A DNA stretch of 64,000 bases from Viscum album (Eukaryota; Streptophyta; Magnoliopsida; Santalales; Viscaceae). Under the pieces are notes generated by a model. It worked only from the letters and a program-made list of their open reading frames with translations, had not been told where the DNA came from and did not search any database. The stretch is taken from contig OY728123.1 in the NCBI GenBank assembly GCA_963277665.1, positions 629,732,915 through 629,796,914 of the forward strand, written 5' to 3'. Every line of letters begins with the position of its first letter. Position 1 is the stretch's first letter. Positions 48,432-61,529 of this stretch are shown piece after piece. The position numbers and the translations under genes were made by a program.

Positions 48432-50987
48432 TGTCCCGAAAAGAATCTGGTCTCCACCAATACCAGCACCAAACCTAGATCATGACAAGGCCCTAAGGGC
48501 ATTCCCAATGCCCATGGGCTGACACAAGTTCTCAGGTATCATTAATTTAGGTTTGGGAATGATTTTCCTGAGTATGAAAGCATAAAACATTAAAAAAAAT
48601 CCATAATAAAAATAAGAATTTTTTGAGCCAAACTAGTATTAAGAAAAAAATAAATCTGAATACATTGGTTAAAATAAAATAAAAGTGGTAAAAATATAAA
48701 TAAAGACAGTAGTAAAATATCCCTAATGACTCCACACGATATTGGGTCATCACCCACAAGTCGTCTCCACAGCTCTGCACCAAGGATGGGAATTAACACC
48801 CCGAACTGCCACCACCCAAAGCCTTTCCTTTACCTGAGTCAAACATAACCAAGTCTACATAAAACCAAGGGGTTTAAGTAGGGTGTTAGCCTAATCCCAA
48901 TAGTATACCACCCAATTATTCTAAATATCATGAAATACAATGTGAAAAAGCAAGCAGTTTTAATATGCAAAGAAAAGCAGTGATAAATTCAAAGAAATGC
49001 ACCTCTCAATTGAAAATAGTTTTCAAGATAATTTTTTTAGAAAATTAACACATTTAAATAGAAATTCTATCTACTATAATGTAAACAAAAAAAACCCCAA
49101 TTTGAGGGAAATATCACAAAAACAATGTGCAATAAAATTGGGAACACCCCTAGGCACTAGATAGTCTCAATTCCCATGTACCTCACAACTCAGTGTAAAG
49201 TAACCATAGTAAAATCAATTCTTGTGCACAAGCCACAAGGAGGGAACATACCCATAACCTAGCGGTCCCCAATCACCATCTAAATAGTTTAGTTAGTGTT
49301 TTCGTTATCCAAATTATAGGTGAAACATGGACAAAACCCATCTGGTACTCCAGCCGTACTCGTACACATCTGCCCCACCTAGGAACCTGGGCATGCCCCT
49401 TTTTGCTCAAGAAATTTCAGAACGATAAAAAAGTCCATTTTAATATCAAACACCACTAATTGTCACATAAAATCAGTACATTATCTACACACATTTTATA
49501 CCACTTAAAACAAACAACAAAACACTTTTATTTTCAATAAAACTTATTCTCAAAACCCAGCATTGTTTGGCACCCAAAAGGCTTTAAAAATCACACTTTT
49601 CACACTATGTGCACAATTTTAAATTACCAAAATAGAATATTCAGACAAATATATTTCAATTAAACCAAAAAATCATTTTTTTTGGGCGTCCCCAAGTGAC
49701 CATGAAATGATAACTTTTTAAAACCTATATTTTCACACAAACATGGCACTTAACAATCACATGTCCCACAAAAACCATTAAAAACCATTTTTCAGCAGAA
49801 ACCAAAGGGAATAAACATTAAAAACATTATTTTAATCCCTATTAAAGTTATATATAATAAAGTAAATATTTATAGGACAAATCCAATTGAACCCTTAAAA
49901 GATTTCTGGGATTACCCCCCAATTTCACCTAAAAATGGAACTTCAAAATCATTTTCAATACAAACGCCACTAAAACTAATTTTGGAAGCCATAATAAAAT
50001 GAAATAAACATTAAAATATCAAAAACAAAATCAAGATAATTTACATAAATTACATAAAAATGCAATCACCTACTAATTTAATGAAAACCCTTGAATCTCC
50101 GTGAAAAAATCAAATCGCACCACCATCACACAAAGAGAGACATAGATCAAACCTAAAACCAAAATAATTGACCACAAAAACCTAAGGTTAAACCATAGTT
50201 TAGAAACCCTTGTTTCTGGACATTAATAACCTCAAGGATAAGGGAAGAAACCCTAAAAATAATGAATCGAACCCTTAGAAAATTGAAAGAAGAGTGAAAG
50301 AGACTCACTTACTTGAGAGATCTTGAAGAATCACTACAAATACACTAGTATCTAAATTTTAAAACAGTCAAAACTTCAAGGGAGGTTCTAATAAGGATTA
50401 GGAGGTTATGTATGAACTGGAATGGAGGAAAAAGAGTAATAATTGAGAGAGTTAAGAAGGAATTAAGTTACCTCTTCAATTATGGACGATTTGAAAAACC
50501 CTATAATGTTTTGCATTAATTTGTGAGGAAAAAGAGATTCAAAGAGGGGGAAAAGAGGTTGGGAACGTGGCTGGGTTCAATGTTCTTGTGTGAGACTTAA
50601 AATCACCAAAAATATTTAAAATCTAATAACTATTTTTTTATTAAAAATGTTTTGTTTTTAAAACATTAAATGGGCTTTCGGGATGGGCCAATTACTTAAA
50701 TAAAAACAACAAATACACCATTATTATGGATTAATAATGGTTACAAATTTCAATGGTGGTGTTAATAGGTCAGGGAGGCCATTTAAGAATTGTAATGGTT
50801 AAAAATATTAAAAAAATGAAAATGTTATAAAATAAACAAAATTTATTTTTAAATCTGAAATTGGGCTCACGGTTTGGCCCAATTCATGAAAACTCACCCA
50901 TTCCTCCATAAAAGCTTGGGACCCCCCCCCAAAGCATGAATGGAAAATAAATGAAAAATACCCTTAAAATATGTCATTTATGTGACA
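48432..50987 (-). mobile_element. 3' LTR of the Tekay-like gypsy element
   Basis: Clearly the same sequence as 55970-58521 over its full length: GTATCATTAATTTAGGTTTGG, the CACCACCCAAAGCCTTTCC block, the CCCCTAGGCACTAGATAGTC block and the ATTAATAATGGTT block all recur in order. The two copies differ at many single positions and small indels, so the insertion is old. A C9 run lies at 50932-50940. Small ORFs (48547-48799) are LTR text and recur in the other copy. Confidence 0.9.
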
Positions 50988-51004
50988 ATTATCCCCACGA
51001 TGAA
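50988..51004 (-). other. Polypurine tract of the Tekay-like element
   Basis: The minus strand reads TTTTCATCGTGGGGATAAT immediately before TGTCACA; the GGGGATAAT core is the same form as the PPT at 961-973. Confidence 0.75.
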
Positions 51005-51023
51005 AACTTTCTATCCTAAAAAT

Positions 51024-54000
51024 TCAACCGGAAGCTTGATTATAAAATAGGAAAGGATACTCTTCCTCAACCCATGACTTCTGCTCCCATGTCTCATGTG
51101 TTTCATTACCATGCTTCCAATGAACCAAAACTAGTGGAATATGCTTCTCTCGAAACACCTTCTCTCGAAGCACCTTCTCTAGGCAGTCCACTATTTTCAC
51201 TGGTCGCTCAAAAACTGACATGTAAGGATTTTTCTCTAGTTCTTCCCAACTCAAGACATGGGACGAATCTGGGTTGTATTTCTTCAACTGGGAGACCTGG
51301 AAGACGTCATGGATGGATGCCAACTGGAAAGTTAAGGAAAACCTCTATGCCAAATTTCCAATACACTCGGTGATCTCAAAAGGGATGATATATCGCAGTG
51401 TTAGCTTCCCTTGCTTCCCAAATCGATGATGGCCCAAACGAGGGGCCACTTTGAAGAATACCCTGTCACCTACATAAAACTCTAGGTCTCGATGCCTCAG
51501 GTAATCATATGATTTATGGTGACTCTGAGGTATTAATAAATGCTGCCTGATCAACTTGACCTTCTCAGACGTCTCCTGCACCAAAATTGGCCCCAATTGT
51601 GAGGTCTCACCTACCTCAGTCCAACATATGGGGGACCAAAAATGCCGACCATAAAGCACCTCAAAAAGAGCCATTCGAATTGAGGATTGGTAACTGTTAT
51701 TATAAGAAAACTCAACCAGCCCCAAATGGAAATCCAAGGAACCTCCAAAGTCTAGAACACATGCCCAAAATATGTTATCCAAAATCTAATTCGCCCGCTC
51801 TATCTAACCATATATCTGAGGATGGTATGCTATGATCATCTTAATTTGAGACCTCAAGGACTCTGAAGGTCTTCCCAAAACCGAGAAGGAAAATGGGGGT
51901 CTCTATCTGAGACCACAACTGATGGCACGCCAAGGAGTCTCACCACCACCTGAAGATACAACTGACCCCACTCATTGACTTTAGCTGTATCTCTGATCAG
52001 AATGAAGTGGGATGATTTGGTCAGACGATCAATCACCACCCAAATGGAATTCTTACCACGAGGTGTATGAGGTAATCCAACAATGAAGTCCATGAAGACC
52101 TCATCCCACTTCCTGGTAGGAATGGGTAATGGCTGGAGAAAACAGGAGGTTCTTTGATGCTCTGCTTCCACCTGGTGGAATGTGTATCATCTCAACACAA
52201 ATTCCACAATGTATAATCTCATACATATCCACCATAACAATTGAAGGAAATCATAATACATCTTGGTGGCACCCGGATGGACAACCCACTGAGACTGGTG
52301 GCTGTCATCCATCACTACCTTCTGCAGAGATAACAACACTACTGAATGGTCCTTGAAGCACAAGATGCCCTCAGGAGATGATGAACAATTGGAGGATGTA
52401 TCCCCACCATGAAGAAACTAATTGGACCATTGAAAAAGCTCATCACTAGGCTATTGTCATTGAATCAACTAGAATAGAGAAGGAGTCAAATAGACGCTTT
52501 CCAAGAATTCCCCCCCACTGTGTTCTCTGGTCTCCACATACATCTGAGAAAATATCCCCATCAAAGTCCACTCATCACTGGACTTTCTCAAATCCTGCAC
52601 TGGAACTATTTTGCTCAAAGCATCGAACACCAGATTACCCTTTCTTGGGGTATAGAAAATTTCAAAGTCAAACCCCTACAAGTACTCGATCCAACAACGC
52701 TGCCTCAAGTTGATGTCCTTCTGCAAGAAGATATAGTCCATGTTTTTGTGATCAGATTAGACCAAAAACTTCACCCTAAAGAGTTAGTGATGAAAAGTCT
52801 TCAAATCATGCATCACCACTGCCAACTCTAAGTCATGGGTTGGGTAGTTTTTTTCGTGTGGTCCGAGTTGTAAAGAGCCATACACCACCACATGATCATC
52901 CAATATAAGCACGCACCCAAGACCCATACCTGAAGCTTCACAATAGACCACATATCCCGTTCCAGCCTTTGAAAAAATCAGAACAGGGGTGGTATTCAAC
53001 CACCTCTTTATCTCCTCGAATGATTCCTGACATTCTGGAAGTCATAAAAACTTCACCCCTTTTCGGGTCAACACAGTCATCGATGAATAAATCCAAGAGA
53101 AATCCTGAACGAATCGCTTGTAATGACCAAACAGGCCAAGGAAAATCTTAATCTCGAACACATTATTTAGCTGATCCCATGACATAACTACAATAATCTT
53201 CTCAGGGTCCCCTGAACCCCCCTGCTCAGGGATCACATACCCAAGAAATACCACTTCCCTGATCCAGAAAGTGCACATTGGTAACTTATCATAGAGGCTA
53301 TGATCCCGCAAAGTTCCCAATACAATCCTCAAGTGATGTTCATGTTCATCCTCAGATCCAGAGTATACTAGACTGTCATTCATGAACACTAAAATGAAGG
53401 AATCAAGATACTAATGGAACACCCTGTTCATGAGTTTCATAAAGACTGCTAGAGCATTGGTCAATCCAAAGGGCATGACCAATTACTCAAAGTGGTCATA
53501 CATACTTTGGAAAAATGTATTAGGGATATATGACTCATTCACCCTAAGATGGTGATAGCACGAACACAAGCCTATTTTTTAGAACCAATTTACCTCCTTC
53601 AACTGATCAAACAAATCATATATTCTAGGCAAAGGGTATTTGTTCTTAATTGTTACCTTATTCAGCTTCCATGAGTCAATGCAAAACTGGAGGGATCCTT
53701 TAGCCTTTTTCGCGAACAACATTGGAGCAGCCCAAGGAGAGATGCTCGGGAAAACAAATCCTTTGGATTCTATGTAATCCATCTATAAATTTAATTCCCT
53801 TATCTTGGTGGGGTTCATGCGATAATAGGGATGAGATATCGGCTGTGTTCCCGATGCCAGATCAATCGAAAACTCCACATACCGCTCTGGGGGAAAACCT
53901 AAAAAATCATCTGGGAATACCTCCAAAAACTAATTCACTACACGATATAGTGAAAATATAGGGGAAATACCATCATCCTCTAGCACGAGCGATGATAACG

Positions 54001-55612
54001 AGAAGGTAAGACTTCCCAACTCTAGGAGTGGAGGTCCTGCGTGACCTGACGAGGATCCCATTCTCCCCGAAAAACCTGACGACTCCCATTAGGTTCCCTA
54101 AAACTCACTCTTCTCCTGTAGCAATAAATGTGTTCCAGGAAGTGTACTATCCAATCCATGCCAATATAATGTCAAATAGTTCTATATCTAGAACCAGGAG
54201 GTCCCACTCCATCTCAACCCCTGACATGGAAAGTGCACACGAGGGGAACTTGATGCCCCGATACTTCTTCTTTCCCAGCAATGTCACCAAATCCAATTCG
54301 AAAGACATTAAATCAGTTGGAAAATTACGATTTTCAACAAAACGGGTAGAAATAAATGAAACAGATGCTTCAGAATAAAAAAGATTTGCAATGATAGAAG
54401 ATGTGATCAGAATGGTACCACGAACTGTTGACGGTCCCACCTTTGATCCTGTTGGTGCCTGATCCACCGTATGGAGATGTCCAGTCTCTGACTGAGGATG
54501 AATAATAGTATGTGACTATGCCTTGAACTAGATCTGCCCAGAATATGACCCAACCCTACCACCACGACTGCCAAATTGAGATCCCCCAGTCCTCAATGGA
54601 TCAGACTGTGCTGGTATTCCTCTTGAAGCCACTGACCCTACACCACTCAGAAGTGGACGTGCCACACCTCAAAAGCAATGTAAATGAACCATTCCTCCAC
54701 AATGGTGAAAAGGATTCAAAGGATGTGGTCATGCTGGCCAGATGTGACCCGACTTACCACATTGGTGGAACACCACCGATCTTGCATCAGAAGCCGCAGA
54801 CGAAAACTACCTGGATGAGTGGCCTGAACTGCCACACCCTTTCTTCACATGTTCCTCCCCTTCCTTTTATTCTTTGAGGAGCTTCCAATTCCCACTACTA
54901 ATACAGAACTTGAGAAACCAACCCTGCATTTCATATCAATCTCCACCCTGCATGCCCTAATCAACGACCTCGGCATAGGTCCTTATCTTAAACAAAAACA
55001 CCTGGGAGTATATCTTTGGTCGCTCTCATTTCTCAAACCTCTAGGCCTTCACCTGCTCATTGGAGATGATTTTTGGCACTTACCGAACCAACTCTATGAA
55101 ATGGTTGGAATAATCCATCCTAGATATATTCCCCTGAACAAGGTCCATGAAATCTCTGTACCTAGCATAAGCGAACACCTCATGGCTGTATTGTTCATTG
55201 AAGACGACCTTGAAATCTCCCCAGCGCATCTGCTCATTCTTCCCGGTCTGAATCATTGAATCCCACCACTTATGGCCGGGACCCTCCAATATAAATTTGG
55301 AACACTTCAACCTGATCTCCTTAGGTGTTTCCAAGAACTCAATCATACACTCGATCTTCTCGAGCCATTCCTATACTTCCTGGGGTTCTGAGCTTCCTTG
55401 AAAGGAAGGAGGCTTGTTTTTTAGAAACTACCGAGATTATCTTTTCTAGAACCCATATCATTCACCCAAGAAGGAATAGGCGTAGGATTATCTCCCTTAC
55501 CCATAACTTGGATAGCCCGGACCACAACCTCAACTAGCCTCTAATTAATCGGTGTTGGAGAACTCTCTTCGGCTTCCTCACATGGGAGTGTGAGAGCTTT
55601 CCGGGGAGGCAT
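51024..55612 (-). pseudogene. Gypsy gag-pol polyprotein (Tekay/Del-like), multiply broken
   Basis: Would encode capsid and the enzymes for reverse transcription and integration. Start chosen at 55612 (MPPRKALTLPCEEAEE). Gag: 55080-55346 with GPGHKWWDSM and MRWGDFKVVFNEQY. Zinc knuckle about 54.75 kb, HQCGKSGHIWPA (first Cys gone). Protease 54.38 kb: NLFYSEASVSFIS, where D-S-G-A-S has become Y-S-E-A-S. RT: 53579-53782 with [12 protein letters not shown] and [15 protein letters not shown]; the active site near 53.38 kb is VFMNDSLVYS, so one of the two Asp is Asn. RNase H 52784-52999 (YVVYCEASGMGLGCVL, NYPTHDLELA; D changed to E). Integrase 51.85-52.2 kb (VFMDFIVGLPHTPRG, VVSDRDPHF), C-terminus 51.0-51.8 kb (FHLGLVEFSYNNSYQSS, HDVFQVSQLKKYNPD, chromodomain-like tail). 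Stops and frameshifts separate the blocks. Confidence 0.92.
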
Positions 55613-55954
55613 GTTGCTACAAAATGCAACAGTCACAAAATAATAATAAATTATAAAATTATGAAAATTTTAATCAAATACATCAAATATAAATAATCTA
55701 AGCACATTACCGTAATAAAAGAAACAACTAATCCACCTCTTCCTGGTGTCCACGTGTGGTCTGCAGCCCACTCGTCTCACCTGGAAGTGAAATCAATACG
55801 TAAATTCCAACATCCCCAAGTGACTCAAGGTCTACCATGAGTGGTGTGGGATAGGCACCCTACTAACAACCAAAATCCCAAGCCCCACCAGTCCTAGCTT
55901 CTTTCTATCCCGACTCATCCCTAAAATAGCAATATAATGCAAAAACATTAACTT

Positions 55955-55967
55955 CCTTTGATATCAT
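55955..55967 (-). other. Primer binding site of the Tekay-like element
   Basis: The minus strand reads ATGATATCAAAGG two bases after the 5' LTR end, a mutated form of the tRNA-iMet PBS TGGTATCAGAGC. Confidence 0.6.
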
Positions 55968-55969
55968 TT

Positions 55970-58521
55970 TGTCACGAACTGAATCTGGTCGCACCAATAC
56001 CAGCACCAAACCTATATCTAGATAAGTCAAGAAGGAAAGTACCTATCCCCATTATCTGGAACAAGTTCTTGGGTATCATTAATTCAGGTTTGGGAATGAT
56101 TTTCATGAGTAAGAAAGCATAAAACATTAAAAACAATCCATAATATAAATATAAAATTTTCAAGCCAAACAAGTCTTAAAAAAAATAAAAACTGAATAAA
56201 TTGGTTTAAAGACAATAAAAGTGGTCCAAATATAAATAAATACAATATCAAGATAGCCCCAATGAATCCATAGGATAAGGGGTCATCATCCCCAAGCCAT
56301 CTCCACAACTCTGCACCAAGGATTGGAACTAACACCCTGAGCTGCCACCACCCAAAGCCTTTCCTTTACCTGAGTCAAACATAACCAAGTCTACATACAC
56401 CCAAGGGTTGTAAGTAGGGTGTGAGACTAATTCCAATAGGATACCACCCAATTATTCCAAATAGCATGCAATACAATGTAAAAAATCATGCAGTTTTAAT
56501 ACGCAAAGAAAACCAGTGATAAATTCAAAAAAATGAAACATTCAATTGAAAATAGTTTTCAAGCTAAAAAATTCAGAAAATTGAATCATTTAAATATACA
56601 TGTTAGATACTATAAATTAAATAAAAAAACTCCATTATGAGGCAAAAACCACAGATACAATGAGCAACAAAATCGGGAACACCCCTAGGCACTAGATAGT
56701 CTCGGGCCCCTGGTACATCATACCTCGATGTAATGTAACCATAGTAAAATCCGTTCTAGTTCACGAGACACTAGTAGGGAACATAAACATAACCTATTGG
56801 TCCCCAATAATCATCCACACAGTTTAGTGATAGTTTTCTTTATGCAAATTCTAGGTGAAACCGGGAAAAAACCCATCTGGTCCACTAGTCATACTAGTAC
56901 ACATCCTCCCCACCTAGGTAACTGGGCTTCCCCCTTTGTGCTCAAACAATTTCATAATTATAAATAAATATATTTTCATATCAAAAACAAAAAATGTTTA
57001 CATACAATCATTAAAATATCTACACACATTTTATACCACTTAAAACACACAACACAACACTTTGATTTTCAATAAAACTTCTTCTCAAAACACTGCATTG
57101 TTTTGCATCCAAAACTCTTTATAAACCACACTTTTCACACTATGTGAACACATGTAAATATAAAAAATAGAAAATTAAGCCCAATATATTTCAATGAGAC
57201 CAAAAAATCAATTTTTTGGGCAGCCCCAAGTGATCCAAGAAATGATAACTTTGTAAAACCTCTATTTTCACACAAACATGGCACTTAAAAATCACAAGTT
57301 CTACAAACACCATTAAAACCCATTTTTTCAGCAACAAACAAAGGGGATAAACATTAAAAAAAATGATTTTAATCCATTTTAGAGTTAAATATAATAAACT
57401 AAGTATTTATATAGAGTCCCCAATTGAACCCTTAAAAGATTTCTAGGAATAACCCCCAATTTCACCTAAAAATGGAACTTCAAACTCATTTTCAATAAAA
57501 ACTCCACTAAAAATAATTTTGGAAGCCACAATAAAATGAAATAAATATGAAAATATAAAAAAAAGAAATATAATTCACATAAATTGCATAAAAATGTAAT
57601 CACCTACCAATTTAATGAAAACCCATGAATCTCCATGCGAAAATCAAATCGCAACACCGCCGCACCAAGATAGACCTAGATCAAGCCTAAACCATAATAT
57701 TTGACCATGAAAACCTATGTTTAAACTATAGGTTCAAAACCCTAGTTTTTTTACATTAGGAACCTCCATGATAAGGAAATAAACCCTAATAACAATGAAT
57801 GAAACCCTAAGCAAATTGAAAGAAGAGTGAAAGAGACTCACTTACTTGATGGATCTTGAAGAATCACACCAAATACACCACTAGATCAATTTTAAAACAT
57901 TCAAAACATAAAGGGATCTTATAAGAAGTATGAGGAGGTTATGTAGGAACTAGAATAGAGAATATATAGTAATAATTGAGAGAGTTAAGAAGGAATGAGT
58001 TTACCTCTACAATTCTGAATGATTTGAGAAACCCTATAATGTTCTGCATTAATTCTCATTGAACCAGAGATCCAAAGAGGGGGAAAGAGGTTGGGAGCGT
58101 GGAAGGATTCAATGGTATTGGATGAGATTTGTAATCACTGAAAAATATTTAAAATTGAATATCTTATTAATTATAAAAATATTGTTTTTAAAACTGGAAA
58201 TGGCCCTTCAGGATGACCCAATTCCTTAAATAAAAACACCAGATAAACCATTATTATGGATTACTAAAGGTTCCAAATTTCAATGGTGGTGTTAATAGGT
58301 TAGGGGAGGTCATTTAGGAATTGGAATGAGTGAAAAATATTAAAAAATAAAAATTTTATATGGGAAACAATATTTAATTTTAAATATGGAATTGAGCTCA
58401 CAGTTTGACCCAATTCATGAAAACTCACCCATTTATCCATAAATGCTTGGTAAAACCCCAAAAAAAAGCATGAATGGAAAATAAATGAAAAATACCATTA
58501 AAATATGTCATGTATGTGACG
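55970..58521 (-). mobile_element. 5' LTR of the Tekay-like element, shared with the adjoining interior
   Basis: Counterpart of 48432-50987. Its outer edge (CGTCACATACATGAC on the minus strand) is preceded by GTGGGGAGAAT, a PPT, and by gypsy integrase coding. So it also looks like the 3' LTR of the next interior. Confidence 0.9.
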
Positions 58522-60213
58522 ATTCTCCCCACTGTGAAAACTTTCCGTTCATAAAGTCAACCTGAAGCTTGATTAGAAAATAGGAACATATACTCTTTCT
58601 CAACCCATGACTTACACTCCCATGTCTCATGTGTATCATTACCATGCTGCCAAAAAACCCTGTCAAGTGGAATATACTTCCCTTGAATCACCTTCTCTTA
58701 GGATTCCACTATTTACACTAGTTGGTCAAAAACTAAAAAGTCAGACTCTATCTCCAGTTCTTCCCTACTCAGCATATGGGACAGATCCAGGTTGTATTTA
58801 TTCAACTGGGAGACATGGAAGAAGTCATGGATGGACATCAACTGAGAAGGTAAGGAAAACTTGTATGACACCTTTAAAATATTCTTGATGATCTCAAAAG
58901 AGCCGATATATCCTAACGTCATCTTCCCTTGCTTCCCCAATCGACGATGGCCCAGACGAGGGGACACTTTCAAGAATACCCAGTCACCCACAGAAAACTC
59001 TAGGTCTCGACGCCTCCGGTTAGCTCATGATTTATAGAGACTCTGAGCTGTCAATAAATTATTCCTGATCAACTTTACCCTCTCAGAAGCCCCCTGCACC
59101 AGACTCATCCCCAACAGTGATGTCTCACCTACATCAGTCAGACACAATGGGGACCGACAAGGCCGACCATAGAGTTCTTCAAAAGGATCCATTCGAATTG
59201 AGGATTGGTAACTGTTATTATAAAAAAACTACCAGCCCCAAATGGAAATCCTAGGAACCTAAAATTTCTATTACACATGCATGGAGCCTTTCCTCCAAAA
59301 TCTGATTTGACGGCACTGTCTGACCATTTTCTGAGGATGGTATGTCGTGCTCATCTTAATCTGAGACCCCAAGGCCTTATGAATATCTTCCCAGAACCGA
59401 GAAGTGAAATGGATTTCTCTATCTGAGACAAATGCTAATGGCACACCATGGAGTCTCACCACCTCCTAAAGATAAAAATGGACCAACTCATCCACTTTAG
59501 CGGTATCTCTAATTGAAATGAAGTGGGATGATTTGGTCATATGATAAATCACCACCCCAATGTCATTCTTACCCCGAGGTGTACGATGTAAGACAACAAT
59601 GAAGTCCATGGAGACCACATCCCACTTCCAAGTAGGAATGGGTAGTGGCTGGAGCAAAAAAGAGGGACTTTGATGCTCTTCTTTCACTTGCTGGGATGTG
59701 TAGCATCTCAAAAAAAGTCCACTGTGTCTTGTCTTATACCAAGTAAACATAATTTCCGACAGACATCATAATACATCTTGTTGGCACTCGAATGGACAAC
59801 CCACTGAGACTGGTGGCTGTCCTCCATCACCCCCTTCTATAGTGATAATAACACTACTGAATGGACCATGAATCACAAGATGCCCTCGGGAGACGACGAC
59901 CAATCAGAGGATGTCTCCCCACCATAAAGAAAATGATTTGACCATAGAAAAATCTCATCACAGGGCTATTCCCACTGAATCAACTCCAATAGATAAGGAG
60001 TCAACTGAGTGATTTCCAAGAATTCTCCTCCACTGTGTTCCCTGGTCGTCACATGCATCCAATAAAAGAGCCCCATCGAAGTCCACTAATCACTAGACTT
60101 CCTCAAATCCTGCATTGGAACTCTTCTACTCAAAGCATCATCCACCACATTACCCTTTCTTGGGGTATAGACAATGTCAAAGTCGACCCCCTGCAAGTAA
60201 TCAATCCAATGAT
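58522..60213 (-). pseudogene. Second gypsy interior, partial: integrase and C-terminus
   Basis: Same family as 51.0-52.7 kb, in the same order: integrase zinc and core region 59466-59750 (LLQPLPIPTWKWDVVSMDF, MTKSSHFISIRDTA), 59271-59462 (VSDREIHFTSRFWEDI, STTYHPQK), and the C-terminal part 58713-58991 (GDWVFLKVSPRLGHRRLG, IHDFFHVSQLNKYN). A long stretch of integrase N-terminal and spacer sequence runs up to 60213, where similarity to the first copy (CAAGTACTCGATCCAA against CAAGTAATCAATCCAA) stops. The tail after NKYN is shorter and shifted. RT, protease and gag of this copy are absent. Confidence 0.88.
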
Positions 60214-60420
60214 TGTAGAGAACCTAATATTGACGTACATGGACATTACATTACTTTAGCGGAATACTTAATACCTAACGAAAACACACACACAAGAAAT
60301 GTAATAGTTTAGTGTCTTTGTAAACTTGGAACATAATCTTCTAATCATGTTGAAAGATCTTCAACATCTACCATAAAGATCTTACCCTTTTTTTTCTTAC
60401 CTAAAACCTTTCTTTATATC

Positions 60421-61493
60421 CAGGGGAAAATAAAACATAAAAGGGTGATCTCAAATGCTCAGTAAGGTTAAACAAAAGAAATATCAATCACATCATATTC
60501 ATAAGAACATACCAATTTGGAAATCTTACCCTGCAAAAGAGATCATAATTTCATAACATGTGATAAATCATGGTAGTGAAATGTAATCACAATAATCATA
60601 ACTTAAAAAATGAATCATTGTGTCATACACACATAATCATAGAGAATAATTTCTTATTAGTCAGGACTCATTGCCAAGACTATCTTAGTGGACAAAGTCC
60701 ATTTCTGAACCGAGTTCATTCCTCATTTCAGTCCTATTTCACTGAACCAGTTTAACCTACCTTTCCAGCCATGTCTATCTCATGAAATATAAAATCTTTA
60801 CCCAATGCATTGGAGGGAGATATAGGTCCCACCCATCTCATAATGATACCATTCTTATGTGTTCCACAAAATCATAAACCATACATCATATCATAACCCA
60901 TGTAATAAAAATGGGATTCTTAAACATCGTGACATCATAAAACAATTCATATAAGATAAAGGAATTCATAAAAATAATTCCATCACAACATAATCAAATC
61001 AATGTAATAATAGGGATATAAACAGAACCCTTTATTATCATAGATGGAAAATAATTTTGATAAAACACTTGAACTCCATTCTTGAGGAAAATATCCTTTC
61101 TACTTCAAAAACACTTTTCCTTTCTTAACATGTCATACAATTATAAAATAAAAGAAGTTGATTAAAAATAAAATTGAAAACTTGTAAAGTAATCTTCTTG
61201 GAAATAATGTTTTAAAAATCCATTCATGTCGTATAAGTTAAAAAAAAAACATTCTTCTCGTACTTTTGTCGGAAAAGTCAAAAAAGTACCTCGTACGAAA
61301 AACAACAAAAGATTCCTTTCATATCTTTTACTAAAAACTCACCGAAGGGTAAAATTGGATTTAAACAATTTTAGGTGGATGGAAATAATATTACATATTG
61401 AGGAAACATGGATGTGGATGTTAAAATACACCCTAGTAAATTGAAAATTATAAACAATCTCAGATAAAAATGAGATTGTGATATTTCCCTTAC
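60421..61493 (-). other. Intron-like segment 2 in LTR copy 3
   Basis: The minus strand begins CCTAAG/GTAAGGG and ends at CCCCTGGATATAAAG, where copy 2 has CCCCAGGTTATAAAG; the acceptor AG has mutated to TG. About 1.07 kb. Confidence 0.45.
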
Positions 61494-61529
61494 CTTAGGT
61501 CCAATTTGCTTCGTAAGTGTCCAAACCCC

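Larger units (their letters stand above)
48432..58521 (-). mobile_element. Full-length but dead Ty3/gypsy element (Tekay/Del-like)
   Basis: All structural parts are present on the minus strand: 5' LTR 55970-58521, PBS 55955-55967, gag-pol 55612-51024, PPT just above 50987, 3' LTR 48432-50987. LTR lengths are 2552 and 2556 bases. The LTR start is TGTCACA in one copy and CGTCACA in the other; the ends are ..CGTGACA and ..CGGGACA. No flanking target duplication can be tested, because the 5' side continues straight into another gypsy interior. Confidence 0.9.

Noticed and set aside
51074..55537. Many plus-strand ORFs of 60 to 136 codons
   Set aside because: They are complements of the minus-strand gag-pol remnant.
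48427..58526. 5-bp target duplication of the Tekay-like element
   Set aside because: CCTCA at 48427-48431 has no partner, because the other side is gypsy interior rather than host flank.
60035..60312. Plus-strand ORFs of 65 to 74 codons
   Set aside because: They lie opposite gypsy integrase-spacer sequence and cross the insertion boundary at 60214.
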